DNA of 64,000 nt from the NCBI GenBank assembly GCA_029027265.1, contig CP093061.1:2170001-2234000 (forward strand), written 5' to 3'. The stretch is from Sulfurospirillum_A sp029027265. GTDB lineage: Bacteria; Campylobacterota; Campylobacteria; Campylobacterales; Sulfurospirillaceae. A model generated the notes under the pieces. The model did not search any database. It saw only the letters and a program-made list of their open reading frames with translations, and had not been told where the DNA came from. Position numbers and translations under genes: made by a program. Below, one piece after another: positions 26,251 through 34,609 of this stretch. Position 1 is the first letter of the stretch; each line of letters begins with the position of its first letter.

Positions 26251-26263
26251 AAAAGGTGCTACC
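26251..26263 (+). promoter_or_regulatory. GTGCTACC element at the rep start
   Basis: AAAAGGTGCTACC stands 2 bases before the rep ATG, matching the string before the 267-residue gene at 20093. It includes the ribosome-binding purines, so a protein bound here would block translation. Confidence 0.5.
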
Positions 26264-27416
26264 CTATGAAATACGGAATATCAGTCTTAGACATGAAAAA
26301 TTGTCAATCAAAAATAGACAAACAAAAAGACTATCTGGAATCAAATAGTTTTCAAACTGCAAATGGTGAACTAAAAAGTTTTAAAGATGTTTCAATGTCT
26401 GCAAATATATCATCAAGATACTACGCTCAGCTTGTTAACAAAGTAAATACACTTCAACAAGTTATGATGAGTGAAGAGTTAATACCTGTGTTTATTACTA
26501 TAACTCATACAGGTGTACTACATGATTTAATCAAAGGAAATTATAAAAGATTCTCAAAATATAAAAATAAAAAAAAGAATGAAAATGTGTATCTTGACCT
26601 ACTCCCCGAAACTGACCAACACGGCTATTTAAAAACAAAAGCCTTGCGTAGAGAAACATTTACAGCTTCAGATTTATATCAAGTTATCCGTTATAATTGG
26701 AAAAGATTCCAAAGCTCATACTACTACCTTAAAATGAAAGCTGAGGGTCACAAGGTAGGTTATCTTTTCAGTACAGAACCACATAAAAGCGGTGTACCAC
26801 ATTCACACGTTTTATTATACATTCCAAAACACTATAAACTAAATATATTAAAAGAATTCAAAAAGATTTTTACTGCTCCAAGAAACCTAAGTCAAGATGA
26901 ACTCACTCAAGAACAAATAGACAATGAAGAGATAAACGGCTTTCAATGGACACTATCTAACCCTGTAGGCTATGTTATGAAATACTGCACAAAGTCCTTT
27001 ATTGATATACAAAACGAAGAGTTACTAGACGAACTACAATCATGGTATATTAAACATAGAATAGCAAGAATATCAATGTCACATACTCTTGTTCCTCAAT
27101 GGGTTTATAAAAAAATATATCCTCTCGAGTCTGATTGGTTATATCTATCAGAACTAAAAATCAATAGTACTTGTGAATGGTCACAAAAAGATGATACCTT
27201 TGAATTTTATGACGATTATAAAAAACAAACTCTCAAGTATGATAATGGACTTTATCAACAGTTCGTAAAAGGTAAATTAATAAGAGAATTTGGAACTAAA
27301 AAAGAGGTAATAAAACACTCTGTTACTATTGATGGTATTGATTTTTTTCCTTTAATCTTTAAAAATTCTCTTATTACCAATAAAGGTTCTTATAAACTTT
27401 TTAGAAATTCTAATTA

Positions 27417-28313
27417 GACATCTTTCAAAAGTAAGAATGAAAATTGCTTAGTAAAGAATATGAGTAAATATAAAAAAATAGAGAATAAGAAACCAGAGCA
27501 ATTTAAACGATTGACAGGTGTAAAAAAAGAGACCTTTGAATTGATGGTTAAACTTTTAAAAGATTTCGAAGAGAAAAGAAAGAAGATATCAGGTCGTCCC
27601 CTAAAATTAATCTATGCAGATCAGATTTTAATGATGCTTGAATATTTAAGAGAATATCGTACATATTATCATATAAGTGTAGATTACAGTATCAGTGAAT
27701 CAAGCTGTTATAAAATGATAAAAAGAGCAGAAGATATATTGATAAACTCAAAAGTTTTTTCACTTCCAACAAAGAATAGATTGATGAGTGATATGGAGAT
27801 TGAAGTTATATTGGTTGATGCAACTGAATCACCTATTCAACGTCCAAAAAAAAGCAACAGAGGTACTATTCAGGGAAAAAGAAACGACATACACTAAAAA
27901 CACAACTAGTTGTTGATGCAAAAGAGTTAACCATTTTAGCAACTACGTTTTCAGAAGGGAAACTACATGATTTTAAGTTGTATAAAAAAAGTAAATTACC
28001 ACTAAATCCAAATATACAAGTTAATGTTGATAACGGATATTTGGGAATAAAAAAGATACACAATAATACCCTTATTCCAAAGAAAAAAAGTAAGTTAAAA
28101 CCATTAAGTCATGAAGATAAAAAAGATAATAAAATATTTGCATCAAAACGTATATTTGTAGAACATGTTATAGGTGTACTAAAACGATTTCGTATCATCT
28201 CAGAAACCTATCGTAATAGAAGAAAAAGATTTGGTTTACGGTTTAACTTAATTGCTGGCATTTATAATTTTGAGTTGAAATTAAAAGATATTACGTGACT
28301 TTTGAAAGAAGTC
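27417..28313 (+). mobile_element. IS5-family insertion sequence in the phage rep gene
   Basis: 897 bp bounded by imperfect inverted repeats GACATCTTTCAAAAGT (27417-27432) and ACTTTTGAAAGAAGTC (28298-28313), flanked by a 2-bp TA duplication. Contains one transposase in two overlapping frames. It does not belong to the phage and is recent enough that the rep frame can be rejoined exactly. Confidence 0.82.
27460..28298 (+). CDS. IS5-family (IS427-like) DDE transposase, made by -1 frameshift
   Basis: First frame (27460-27897) encodes an HTH region (LMMLEYLREYRTYYHISVDY) and the first catalytic Asp (VILVDATESPIQRP). At the A8 run 27846-27853 a -1 slip leads to KKKQQRYYSGKKKRHTLKTQ and continues to 28298 with VDNGYLG (second Asp) and VEHVIGVLKRFR (Glu). 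The equivalent slip site is present in the IS at 35.3 kb, so the frameshift is a conserved feature rather than damage. Confidence 0.78.
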
Positions 28314-28839
28314 TATTATAAAAAAAGATATCCAAATGGTAAACCAATTTCAAAATCTAAAAGATTTAAAAAATATGAAATACCAGTAGAAGTTATAAAA
28401 AACAATAAAAAATATAAATATTATGAGTTTGATGATATTTTGGTAAAAGTTCCTTTTATACCCTCTCAGATGAAAAATTATGAATTAATAAATTACTATC
28501 AATCTTTAGACGTCGAAAAGGTAGAAAGCTTAATCCACTTCGGCATAACTCAAAATGAATGTATAAAAAGAGGTTTGATTGATGGCAAAATTCAATCTTT
28601 AAATGGTTTTAATACAAATATAACAAGTGAGGATTACACAATGATAAAACATGATGAAGTTGGTATTTTAGATATTAAAACTCAACCACTTCCAAATATA
28701 GATAAAGAATATTTTGGATTACCTAAAACAGATATTATCTTGCCTGAAGATTTTGACTACTCATATTCTAAAGACAATAAAGAAGTTGATAAGTTTGCCC
28801 AGGGGCACTTTAATTTTGATACAAATATAGGAGCATAAA

Positions 28840-28983
28840 ATGAACTGCATAGTATGCAACAATCCAATAGAACAAAATTACAATAATCCATCTTTATATA
28901 GATATGAGTTAAATGGTAGACCTAAACAATATTGTTCTTCAAATTGTAGAGAGTTTAATAAATTTTATCAACACAATGTCTAA
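28840..28983 (+). CDS. 47-residue zinc-finger-like phage protein
   Basis: Starts MNCIVCNNPIEQ and ends with QYCSSNCREFNKFYQHN: a CxxC...CxxxC arrangement as in small treble-clef fingers. Sits directly after rep with a GGAGC ribosome site. Probably a DNA-binding accessory or regulator; not recognised further. Confidence 0.5.
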   Translation: MNCIVCNNPIEQNYNNPSLYRYELNGRPKQYCSSNCREFNKFYQHNV

Positions 28984-29119
28984 ACGTCTTGATAATATGA
29001 CTCCAACTGATACAGCTAAGCGTCTTTTAAAGGGTCAATTATTTAAACTAGCGAATACTATTATAATACCTATCTCTAATAGTAATAGTACCAAAACTTC
29101 TCGAGCCAAAAAAGATTAA
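28976..29119 (+). CDS. 47-residue basic phage protein
   Basis: Begins MSKRLDNMTPTDTAKRLLKG; its ATG overlaps the end of the zinc-finger gene (ATGTCTAAA) and its stop is 2 bases before the integrase ATG. Basic and helical, in the place where excisionases or small regulators occur, but no recognisable motif. Confidence 0.4.
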   Translation: MSKRLDNMTPTDTAKRLLKGQLFKLANTIIIPISNSNSTKTSRAKKD

Positions 29120-29121
29120 CA

Positions 29122-30003
29122 ATGAGCTTTAAAAAATACTCTGATTTATACCTACAATTTAAAAAACATGAGGTTAAACCATCTACTTATGATAAATATA
29201 TAAATACTGTTAAAAATAGATTTGATTACTTTACATGTAAGGAAATAACAGATATAAAACCATCTGATGTTAAATTATGGTTATATAACATCAATGATGT
29301 AGGTAATAAGTCCAAACGTGGTTATCTTGGTGTACTAGGTGGTATATTTCAAGAAGCTTTTTATGATGAAGTTATAGCTCGTAATCCTGTTAAATATATA
29401 AGACTCCCAAAAGTAACAACATCAACCATGAAACCTTTTACATCAGATGAAGTTAAAATGATTTTAGAAGACGCAAAAACAAAAAATACAAATTATCTTT
29501 ATTTTGTGGCTATTGCTTTTTACACTGGTATGAGAACTGGCGAAGTTATAGGACTTAAAAAATCAGATATAAATTTAGAAAATAAAGTTATAAATATATA
29601 TCGTTCTCGTAGTAGGTTTGGAGAGAGTACACCAAAAACAAAGTATAGTACTCGTGAAGTACCTATAATTGATAGTTTACTACCATATATAAAAGATTTA
29701 ATGCTTACACATGACAATGAATACCTCTTTGTAACTCAATACGGTAAACCATATATGGACACATGCGTATTTTGTGATTATTATTGGAAGCCATCATTAA
29801 AAAAGTTAAAAATTCCATATAGACGACCATACAACACAAGACATACATACGCTACAAATATGCTATATAGAAATTTAGTTACACCTGTTCAACTCTCACA
29901 ATTACTAGGTCATGCTAATACTCAGATGGTTTTTGATACATATGTGAGTTATTTGGAACATAACTATAGTCAATTTGATAGGTCTATGTCTGTGTATTCT
30001 TAA
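29122..30003 (+). CDS. int: tyrosine recombinase (phage integrase)
   Basis: 293 residues. N-terminal SAM-like arm-binding region (about 1-90), catalytic domain with TGMRTGEVIGLKKSDI (Arg I), NTRHTYATNMLYRN (H-x-x-R counterpart) and LLGHANTQMVFDTYVSYLE (catalytic Tyr). Located close to the attR tRNA end as expected. It mediates site-specific recombination between the phage attP and the tRNA-Ser 3' end. Confidence 0.9.
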   Translation: MSFKKYSDLYLQFKKHEVKPSTYDKYINTVKNRFDYFTCKEITDIKPSDVKLWLYNINDVGNKSKRGYLGVLGGIFQEAFYDEVIARNPVKYIRLPKVTTSTMKPFTSDEVKMILEDAKTKNTNYLYFVAIAFYTGMRTGEVIGLKKSDINLENKVINIYRSRSRFGESTPKTKYSTREVPIIDSLLPYIKDLMLTHDNEYLFVTQYGKPYMDTCVFCDYYWKPSLKKLKIPYRRPYNTRHTYATNMLYRNLVTPVQLSQLLGHANTQMVFDTYVSYLEHNYSQFDRSMSVYS

Positions 30004-30013
30004 GGAAAATAAA

Positions 30014-30097
30014 ATGAAAAATAACGTGACCGATCGTAGTAATAAATGTGACTTAACAGTACAATTTAATGTGACTGATCCAGGTACTAAAAAATGA
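30014..30097 (+). CDS. 27-residue leader-like peptide with VTD repeats
   Basis: Starts after AAGGAAAATAAA and reads MKNNVTDRSNKCDLTVQFN then VTDPGTKK; its stop overlaps the methyltransferase ATG (ATGA). It repeats the VTDR and VTDPG peptides found inside the methyltransferase, because both genes carry the same DNA element in the same frame. May act only as a coupled leader. Confidence 0.4.
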   Translation: MKNNVTDRSNKCDLTVQFNVTDPGTKK

Positions 30098-30604
30098 AAC
30101 TAATCTTATCTCTCTTTAGTGGCATTGGACTATTAGACAAAGCTTTTAAAGATGAGGGCTATTGTGTAGTAAGTGCAGGAGATATAATCTTGGGTGCTCA
30201 TCATAATATCTGTGACTTTGCAGCACCATTAAATAAATTTGATGGAATTATAGGTGGTAGTCCATGTCAAGACTTTTCAAAAGCTAATCGTGACAGACCA
30301 GGATTAAATAACTCTTATGGTTTAAAAATGTTAAATGAATTTAAACGAGTAGTTCAAGAAGCTCAACCTACTTGGTGGTTGTTGGAAAATGTACCTACTG
30401 TGCCAAATATAACAATAGATGGTTATTCCTATCAAAGAATAGATATAAATCAATCTTGGTATGAAGATGTAAATAGATTAAGGCATATACAATTTGGACA
30501 TAAAGAAAATAAATATATTCAAATTTCAAGAGGTGTGACTGATCCAGGACAAATAGTAACTGTGACCGATCGTACAAAAAAAGAAAGTTGTGACCGATCG
30601 TACA
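30022..30604 (+). repeat. dispersed GTGAC(C/T)GATC elements in and before the methyltransferase gene
   Basis: TGTGACCGATCGTA-like or TGTGACTGATCCAGG-like copies occur near 30023, 30069, 30535, 30562 and 30590, with a partial copy near 30048. All contain GATC. Within the two reading frames they encode VTDR/CDRS or VTDPG. Confidence 0.65.
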
Positions 30605-30918
30605 GAAAAATAAAATCATGTGCATTAGCTAGTGATGATAGACCATTTAAAGAACTTGTCAAACTTCAGGGATTAGATGAAGATTTCGATATACCTAGTT
30701 TTAATGTTCAAGGTAAGAAAAGAGCAGTAGGAAATGGAGTACCTTTATCTATTGGAAGAGTTTTAGCAAAAGCTGTGACTGTATTGTATAAAAATAGTGT
30801 GACTTTGCAGCGTGTAAAATATTGCAAGTGTGATTGTAAAAGAATTATTACACATAAAGGACAGTTTTATGACTTTTCATGTCGTAAAAGATATCAGAGA
30901 TTAAAAGATAAAAATTAA
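30094..30918 (+). CDS. prophage C5-cytosine DNA methyltransferase
   Basis: 274 residues. Motif I region LILSLFSGIGLLDKAF, motif IV GGSPCQDFSKANRDRPG with the catalytic Cys, motif VI WWLLENVPTVPN and motif X GNGVPLSIGRVLA. The target-recognition part is short and includes repeated VTD(P/R) peptides. The C-terminal CKCDCKR...FSCRKRYQRL is a small Cys-rich tail of the type that recognises nucleic acid. No cognate restriction enzyme is adjacent, so it is an orphan enzyme, likely protecting the phage from host restriction or regulating it. Confidence 0.85.
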   Translation: MKLILSLFSGIGLLDKAFKDEGYCVVSAGDIILGAHHNICDFAAPLNKFDGIIGGSPCQDFSKANRDRPGLNNSYGLKMLNEFKRVVQEAQPTWWLLENVPTVPNITIDGYSYQRIDINQSWYEDVNRLRHIQFGHKENKYIQISRGVTDPGQIVTVTDRTKKESCDRSYRKIKSCALASDDRPFKELVKLQGLDEDFDIPSFNVQGKKRAVGNGVPLSIGRVLAKAVTVLYKNSVTLQRVKYCKCDCKRIITHKGQFYDFSCRKRYQRLKDKN

Positions 30919-30992
30919 GTTTATTTAAGTTTGCCTCGTATAAGAGATTTTCAATGTTTTCTTAAAGTGCTTTGAAGCCCTAAATTTGGGGG

Positions 30993-31019
30993 AAAATGGC
31001 GGACAGGGAGAGATTCGAA
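30993..31019. repeat. attR core of the prophage
   Basis: Second copy of the 27-bp core shared with 17304-17330; here it continues into an intact tRNA-Ser, so the phage att sequence restores the tRNA 3' end. Confidence 0.9.
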
Positions 31020-31087
31020 CTCTCGGTAGGATTACTCCTACGCATCCTTAGCAGGGATGTGGTTTAAGCCAACTCACCCACCTGTCC
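30997..31087 (-). tRNA. tRNA-Ser (anticodon GCU)
   Basis: 91 nt on the minus strand with acceptor stem GGACAGG/CTGTCC, anticodon loop CTGCTAA (anticodon GCU, serine AGC/U codons), the long variable arm expected of tRNA-Ser (GTAGGAGTAATCCTAC), T-loop TTCGAAT and an encoded CCA. It is the prophage integration site. Confidence 0.93.
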
Positions 31088-31178
31088 ATGTATTTAAAAA
31101 GTAGATGGAATTATACCATTTAAAAATAACAATCTGCTTAAAAGTTCTATTTTAAGCAGATTATTTATATATAAGTCT

Positions 31179-32642
31179 TTATGGGTGTTTTACAACTCCA
31201 GTATAAAAAGGCTTACAATTTTCATTACTCTTCTTTGGCTCTTTTTTCTCTTTCTTTTTTCCAAAAAATGATGAAACCATATTTACTACTTCTTGAACTT
31301 GTTCTACAGATACTTCATCACTAGAAGTTAAAGCTTTGCCTTTGGGGTTAGACAAAGAACCAGATATTGTTTGTGAGTAACTTGCACAACCTTTTTTATC
31401 AAGTATTGCTACTTTTACACCTTTTAAACTTTCATCTACTATATTTATAGCACCTTTTACAGCTATTCTATTGTTTAAAGTTGCTATTGCTACATCACTC
31501 AGAGTTGCAACTCTTTTTGCAATGTCTATCTTTACATGTAAACGCTCTATTGCAGTTGTTCCGCCTTTAAGGTCATCAAATGCACCTTTGCCTTTCGCTA
31601 CATTGTCCATAGCAGAGCTTAAAAATGATGCTCCAGCTTTTTTCAAATCTCCACTTTTTAAAGCATTGTAACTCTTAACAATTTTGTCTATGTCATAACC
31701 CTTAACACCAACTCCTTTACCATCAAGAAGTATAACTCCTTTTGCAGTTTTTTTGGCACTAAGCGCATCAGCTCCAGTAAAAGAAATATTTACCTTAGCA
31801 TTAACAACACCTTTTAACAAATCTTTTTCAAGCACTTCTTTAGAAAAATTCTCAAGTTTTAGGTTTGGAATCAACTCTTCAAATGAAATTTTAGGTGTTT
31901 TACCACTCATATCAACTCTAGCTTTCGCAGTCGCTTGTGAATCAAAAATAGTGTATTTCATACTATTTAAATTTGCAACTGCATCTTTTAAGTCAAAATC
32001 TAAAGTCGTATTATATACATTATATTTATCATAAGTTAATTGCTCTATATTTACATAACCTCTTAAAGCTAAGCTTTTTAGTTTTTCTTTAGTTGAGTCT
32101 AAACTTATGTCATTAATAGTTATATTTAGATTTTTAACATTGACTTTTGAATTTGCTATATGGTCTACATACGTTATATTTGCATTTTCTAATCGCACTT
32201 CTGTTACATTAACAAGTGGTATTTGCATTGGTTCTTCTTCATTAGTTGAAGCTGTTTCTGTTTTTACTGCTTTATTAGGACTCACAACATCAAAATTTGT
32301 TTTACCATTTTTCATTTTTTCTATATTTAAATTTAAATTTGATAACACTACATAATTTACTTTTACCTCTTTACTCAAAAGTGGCATAAGCTCCAACGCT
32401 GCATCAAAACTCTTAAATGTCGCAAAAGCTTTTTTATTTGGTACAGCAATGCTTACATCTGCTACACTTAAGCCTATAGGAGAAAAAGAAATACCTATGT
32501 CACCATTGATTCTCAAATCATATCCTGAAGCATCTTTTACAGCTTGTTCTATTTTTGATTTATATTGATTTAAATCCAAAGTAGCTATAAATATAACTAA
32601 ACCAACTATTACCAAACCTAAAATTAGTGTCAACTTTTTCAT
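31179..32642 (-). CDS. AsmA-family protein
   Basis: 487 residues. N-terminal membrane anchor (LTLILGLVIVGLVIFIATL) followed by the AsmA start DLNQYKSKIEQAVKDASGYDL-type region and DISFSPIGLSVADV-like repeats; C-terminal region has GALEGTI-like AsmA repeats and a lysine-rich tail (FFGKKKEKKEPKKS). AsmA-like proteins bridge the periplasm and take part in phospholipid transport to the outer membrane. Confidence 0.8.
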   Translation of the reverse strand: MKKLTLILGLVIVGLVIFIATLDLNQYKSKIEQAVKDASGYDLRINGDIGISFSPIGLSVADVSIAVPNKKAFATFKSFDAALELMPLLSKEVKVNYVVLSNLNLNIEKMKNGKTNFDVVSPNKAVKTETASTNEEEPMQIPLVNVTEVRLENANITYVDHIANSKVNVKNLNITINDISLDSTKEKLKSLALRGYVNIEQLTYDKYNVYNTTLDFDLKDAVANLNSMKYTIFDSQATAKARVDMSGKTPKISFEELIPNLKLENFSKEVLEKDLLKGVVNAKVNISFTGADALSAKKTAKGVILLDGKGVGVKGYDIDKIVKSYNALKSGDLKKAGASFLSSAMDNVAKGKGAFDDLKGGTTAIERLHVKIDIAKRVATLSDVAIATLNNRIAVKGAINIVDESLKGVKVAILDKKGCASYSQTISGSLSNPKGKALTSSDEVSVEQVQEVVNMVSSFFGKKKEKKEPKKSNENCKPFYTGVVKHP

Positions 32643-32651
32643 AATCTTCTC

Positions 32652-33335
32652 CTAAATATTTTCTATTATTTTTTTTGTTATTCCAAGAGGGTCATTTGAT
32701 TGGTAGATTGGGCGTCCAACTACTATAAAATCTGACATCTCTTGTTTTGCAGTAGTTAAATCAGCTACTCTTTTTTGGTCTCCAGCACTCTCACCAAAGG
32801 GGCGAATACCAGGAGTTAAAGTTAAAAAGTTTTGTGTTGTATTGCTTTTTATAAGCTGGCTCTCAAAAACTGAACAAACAACACCATTTAACCCACTCTC
32901 ATAAGCATCTTTTGCAAATTGTGTCGCTTTTTTATTTATGCTCTCTCCATAAATTGCTTTAAATGATGGCTCATCAAAACTAGTCAACGCAGTAACTGCC
33001 AACACTATTGGAGGATTCTTTATACCGCTAAGTCTATCCATAACCATAGTCATTGCTTTTTTACCGCTTGAAGCATGGACATTAAACATATCTACACCAA
33101 GCCCAGCCATAGACTCAGCTGCGTCAGCCATAGTATTTGGTATGTCATAAACTTTTAGATCTAAAAAAAGTTTAAAGTTTGGATTTATCGCTTTTAACTC
33201 TTCTAAAAGTGGTTTTCCATCACGTATATATGAGCGAAGTCCGACTTTTAACCAGACATTTTCACTCTTTAAAACTCTTGCTAAATCCAAATTTTCTTTA
33301 GCGTTAGACAAGTCAAGTGCAACGCACAGTTTCAC
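32652..33335 (-). CDS. pyrF: orotidine 5'-phosphate decarboxylase
   Basis: 227 residues. LCVALDLSNAKENLD, FLDLKVYDIPNTMADAAE with the catalytic D-x-K-x-x-D, LTPGIRPFGESAGDQKRV phosphate loop and VVGRPIYQSNDP. Last step of UMP synthesis. Directly follows nusB (1-base overlap). Confidence 0.95.
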   Translation of the reverse strand: MKLCVALDLSNAKENLDLARVLKSENVWLKVGLRSYIRDGKPLLEELKAINPNFKLFLDLKVYDIPNTMADAAESMAGLGVDMFNVHASSGKKAMTMVMDRLSGIKNPPIVLAVTALTSFDEPSFKAIYGESINKKATQFAKDAYESGLNGVVCSVFESQLIKSNTTQNFLTLTPGIRPFGESAGDQKRVADLTTAKQEMSDFIVVGRPIYQSNDPLGITKKIIENI

Positions 33336-33739
33336 TACTTTGCCTTATTTTTCATAACAGAATCTAAAACACCGTTGATAAACTTTGGACTCGTGTCGTT
33401 ACAAAGTTTCTTAGCTAACTCTATCGCTTCGTTAATAACAACTACATCATCAAGTTCACTATGAAGAATTTCATAAGTTCCAAGTCTTAGTATAGCTCTT
33501 TCAATATTTCCTATTTCACTTAAATTCCACTCTTTAAGATAACTATTAATGACTTCATCTACACTTGGAAGGTTTATCTTAATACCGCTATATAACTCTT
33601 TTGCAAACTCAAGCTGGTTATTTCTTATTTTTTTCTCTTCAAAAAGGTCATCTACAAACTTCTCTATACCTTCGTTGCCTATGTCACTTGCATACAAAAT
33701 ACCTACAATGGTCTCTCTTACTTGATGTCTCGTTGCCAC
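33335..33739 (-). CDS. nusB: transcription antitermination factor NusB
   Basis: 134 residues, all-helical. Start ATRHQVRETIVGILYA and ending EAIELAKKLCNDTSPKFINGVLD are family hallmarks. Binds boxA RNA with NusE in rRNA antitermination. Lies next to ribH, a widely conserved pairing. Confidence 0.94.
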   Translation of the reverse strand: MATRHQVRETIVGILYASDIGNEGIEKFVDDLFEEKKIRNNQLEFAKELYSGIKINLPSVDEVINSYLKEWNLSEIGNIERAILRLGTYEILHSELDDVVVINEAIELAKKLCNDTSPKFINGVLDSVMKNKAK

Positions 33740-34204
33740 TTATAATCCCTTATATAAACTTACCATTTCGATAAGTCCCGTCATAACTTCAAAGCCTTTG
33801 TTCCCAGCTTTACTTCCTGCTCTCTCTATCGCTTGCTCTATTGTGTCAGTCGTAAGAACACCAAATACTACTGGCATTTGGTACTTTAACGCACAACTTG
33901 CAACTCCCTTAGTAACCTCAGCAGATATATAATCAAAATGAGGAGTACTACCACGAATCACAGCACCAACACAACAAACAGCATCATACTTACCACTTGC
34001 TAAGACTTTATCAAGAGCCAAAGGTATTTCAAATGCCCCTGGTACTAAAATTAAATCTAGTTTTTTTTCATCTCCACCATGACGCAAAAAAGAGTCTTTC
34101 GCACCTTCAACTAGTCTATCTGTTATAATGTGATTAAATCTTGCGTTTATTATTGCTATTTTTTCGCTTCCATCAAGTGAAAGTTGTCCTTCTATGATAT
34201 TCAT
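33740..34204 (-). CDS. ribH: 6,7-dimethyl-8-ribityllumazine synthase
   Basis: 154 residues. IAIINARFNHIITDRLVEGA, VPGAFEIPLALDKVL, VIRGSTPHFDYIS with the catalytic His, and FGVLTTDTIEQAIERAG. Penultimate step of riboflavin synthesis. In relatives kdsA normally precedes it on this strand; here the CRISPR locus lies between. Confidence 0.95.
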   Translation of the reverse strand: MNIIEGQLSLDGSEKIAIINARFNHIITDRLVEGAKDSFLRHGGDEKKLDLILVPGAFEIPLALDKVLASGKYDAVCCVGAVIRGSTPHFDYISAEVTKGVASCALKYQMPVVFGVLTTDTIEQAIERAGSKAGNKGFEVMTGLIEMVSLYKGL

Positions 34205-34266
34205 ACTATTCCTTATTTGTTATTTTTTGATTATACTATATTTTTGATATGTAAACACAGTTCTTG

Positions 34267-34436
34267 ATTATATCACATAGCAGTTTGTAGGGGTATTAAA
34301 ACACAAATTTAAAAGTTGAAGATTTATATTATAGTATATCACATAGTAGTTTGTAGGGGTATTAAAACTAAATAAAGATATTAACAATACTGTATTTCTT
34401 AGTATATCACATAGTAGTTTGTAGGGGTATTAAAAC
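34267..34436 (-). CRISPR. type II-C CRISPR array, 3 repeats and 2 spacers
   Basis: 36-bp repeats at 34401-34436, 34333-34368 and a degenerate terminal copy at 34267-34302 (two changes). Spacers are 32 and 30 bp. Read on the minus strand the repeat begins GTTTTAATACCCCTACAAAC, the typical GTTTTA start of type II repeats, and ends TGATATACT (TGATATAAT in the last copy), an extended -10 promoter as used by II-C arrays to transcribe each crRNA separately. The degenerate end at low coordinates places the leader at 34437 upward. Confidence 0.92.
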
Positions 34437-34514
34437 TGATAAAAATAATTTTTTTTTGAAAATTTGTGTAGTTTTTACATAATTTTATGAAATAATTGGA
34501 TACAATATTCATTA

Positions 34515-34606
34515 TGTTGTATGACATAGTAGTTTAATAGGGGTATTAAACTAAGTCTATGAGTTACTCATAGACGACTTTAGGCGGTAGATTTATCTAT
34601 CGCCCT
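34515..34606 (+). ncRNA. tracrRNA of the type II-C system
   Basis: The anti-repeat (about 34522-34552, GACATAGTAGTTTAATAGGG then GTATTAAAC) is complementary to the minus-strand crRNA repeat with a small bulge. It is followed by a perfect 9-bp hairpin GTCTATGAG-TTA-CTCATAGAC (34555-34575) and a 10-bp terminator hairpin GGCGGTAGAT/ATCTATCGCC (34583-34604) with TTTTT. A TACAAT -10 box at 34501-34506 fits a start near 34513. It converges on the cas2 stop at 34610. Confidence 0.82.
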
Positions 34607-34609
34607 TTT

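Larger units (their letters stand above)
26266..28838 (+). pseudogene. rolling-circle replication initiator (pII-like Rep), interrupted by an IS
   Basis: The first 383 residues hold the HUH endonuclease: FITITHTG (motif 1), SGVPHSHVLLYIP (HUH, His-Ser-His) near residue 178 and NPVGYVMKYCTKSF with the catalytic Tyr. The stop at 27415-27417 is created by the IS junction. After the IS the same frame continues YYKKRYPNGKPISKSKRF to 28838; removing the IS and one TA gives a continuous protein of about 557 residues. The catalytic domain is intact, so a truncated Rep may still work, but the C-terminal third is separated. Starts under the GTGCTACC element. Confidence 0.75.
17304..31019. mobile_element. 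filamentous (inovirus-type) prophage integrated in tRNA-Ser(GCU)
   Basis: About 13.7 kb bounded by a 27-bp direct repeat, the right copy being the 3' end of an intact tRNA-Ser. Between the repeats lie a CI-like repressor and nuclease (minus), and on plus a probable pV-position gene, coat protein with signal peptide, small hydrophobic proteins, a secretin, a pIII-like protein with linker repeats, a pVI-like membrane protein, Zot/pI ATPase, HUH Rep, tyrosine integrase and a C5 methyltransferase. Gene order coat-secretin-pIII-pVI-Zot is the inovirus morphogenesis block. Three morphogenesis/replication genes are disrupted as read. Confidence 0.88.

Noticed and set aside
34303..34400. CRISPR spacers matching the resident prophage
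   Set aside because: By eye I found no match of either spacer to the prophage on either strand; a proper search was not possible.
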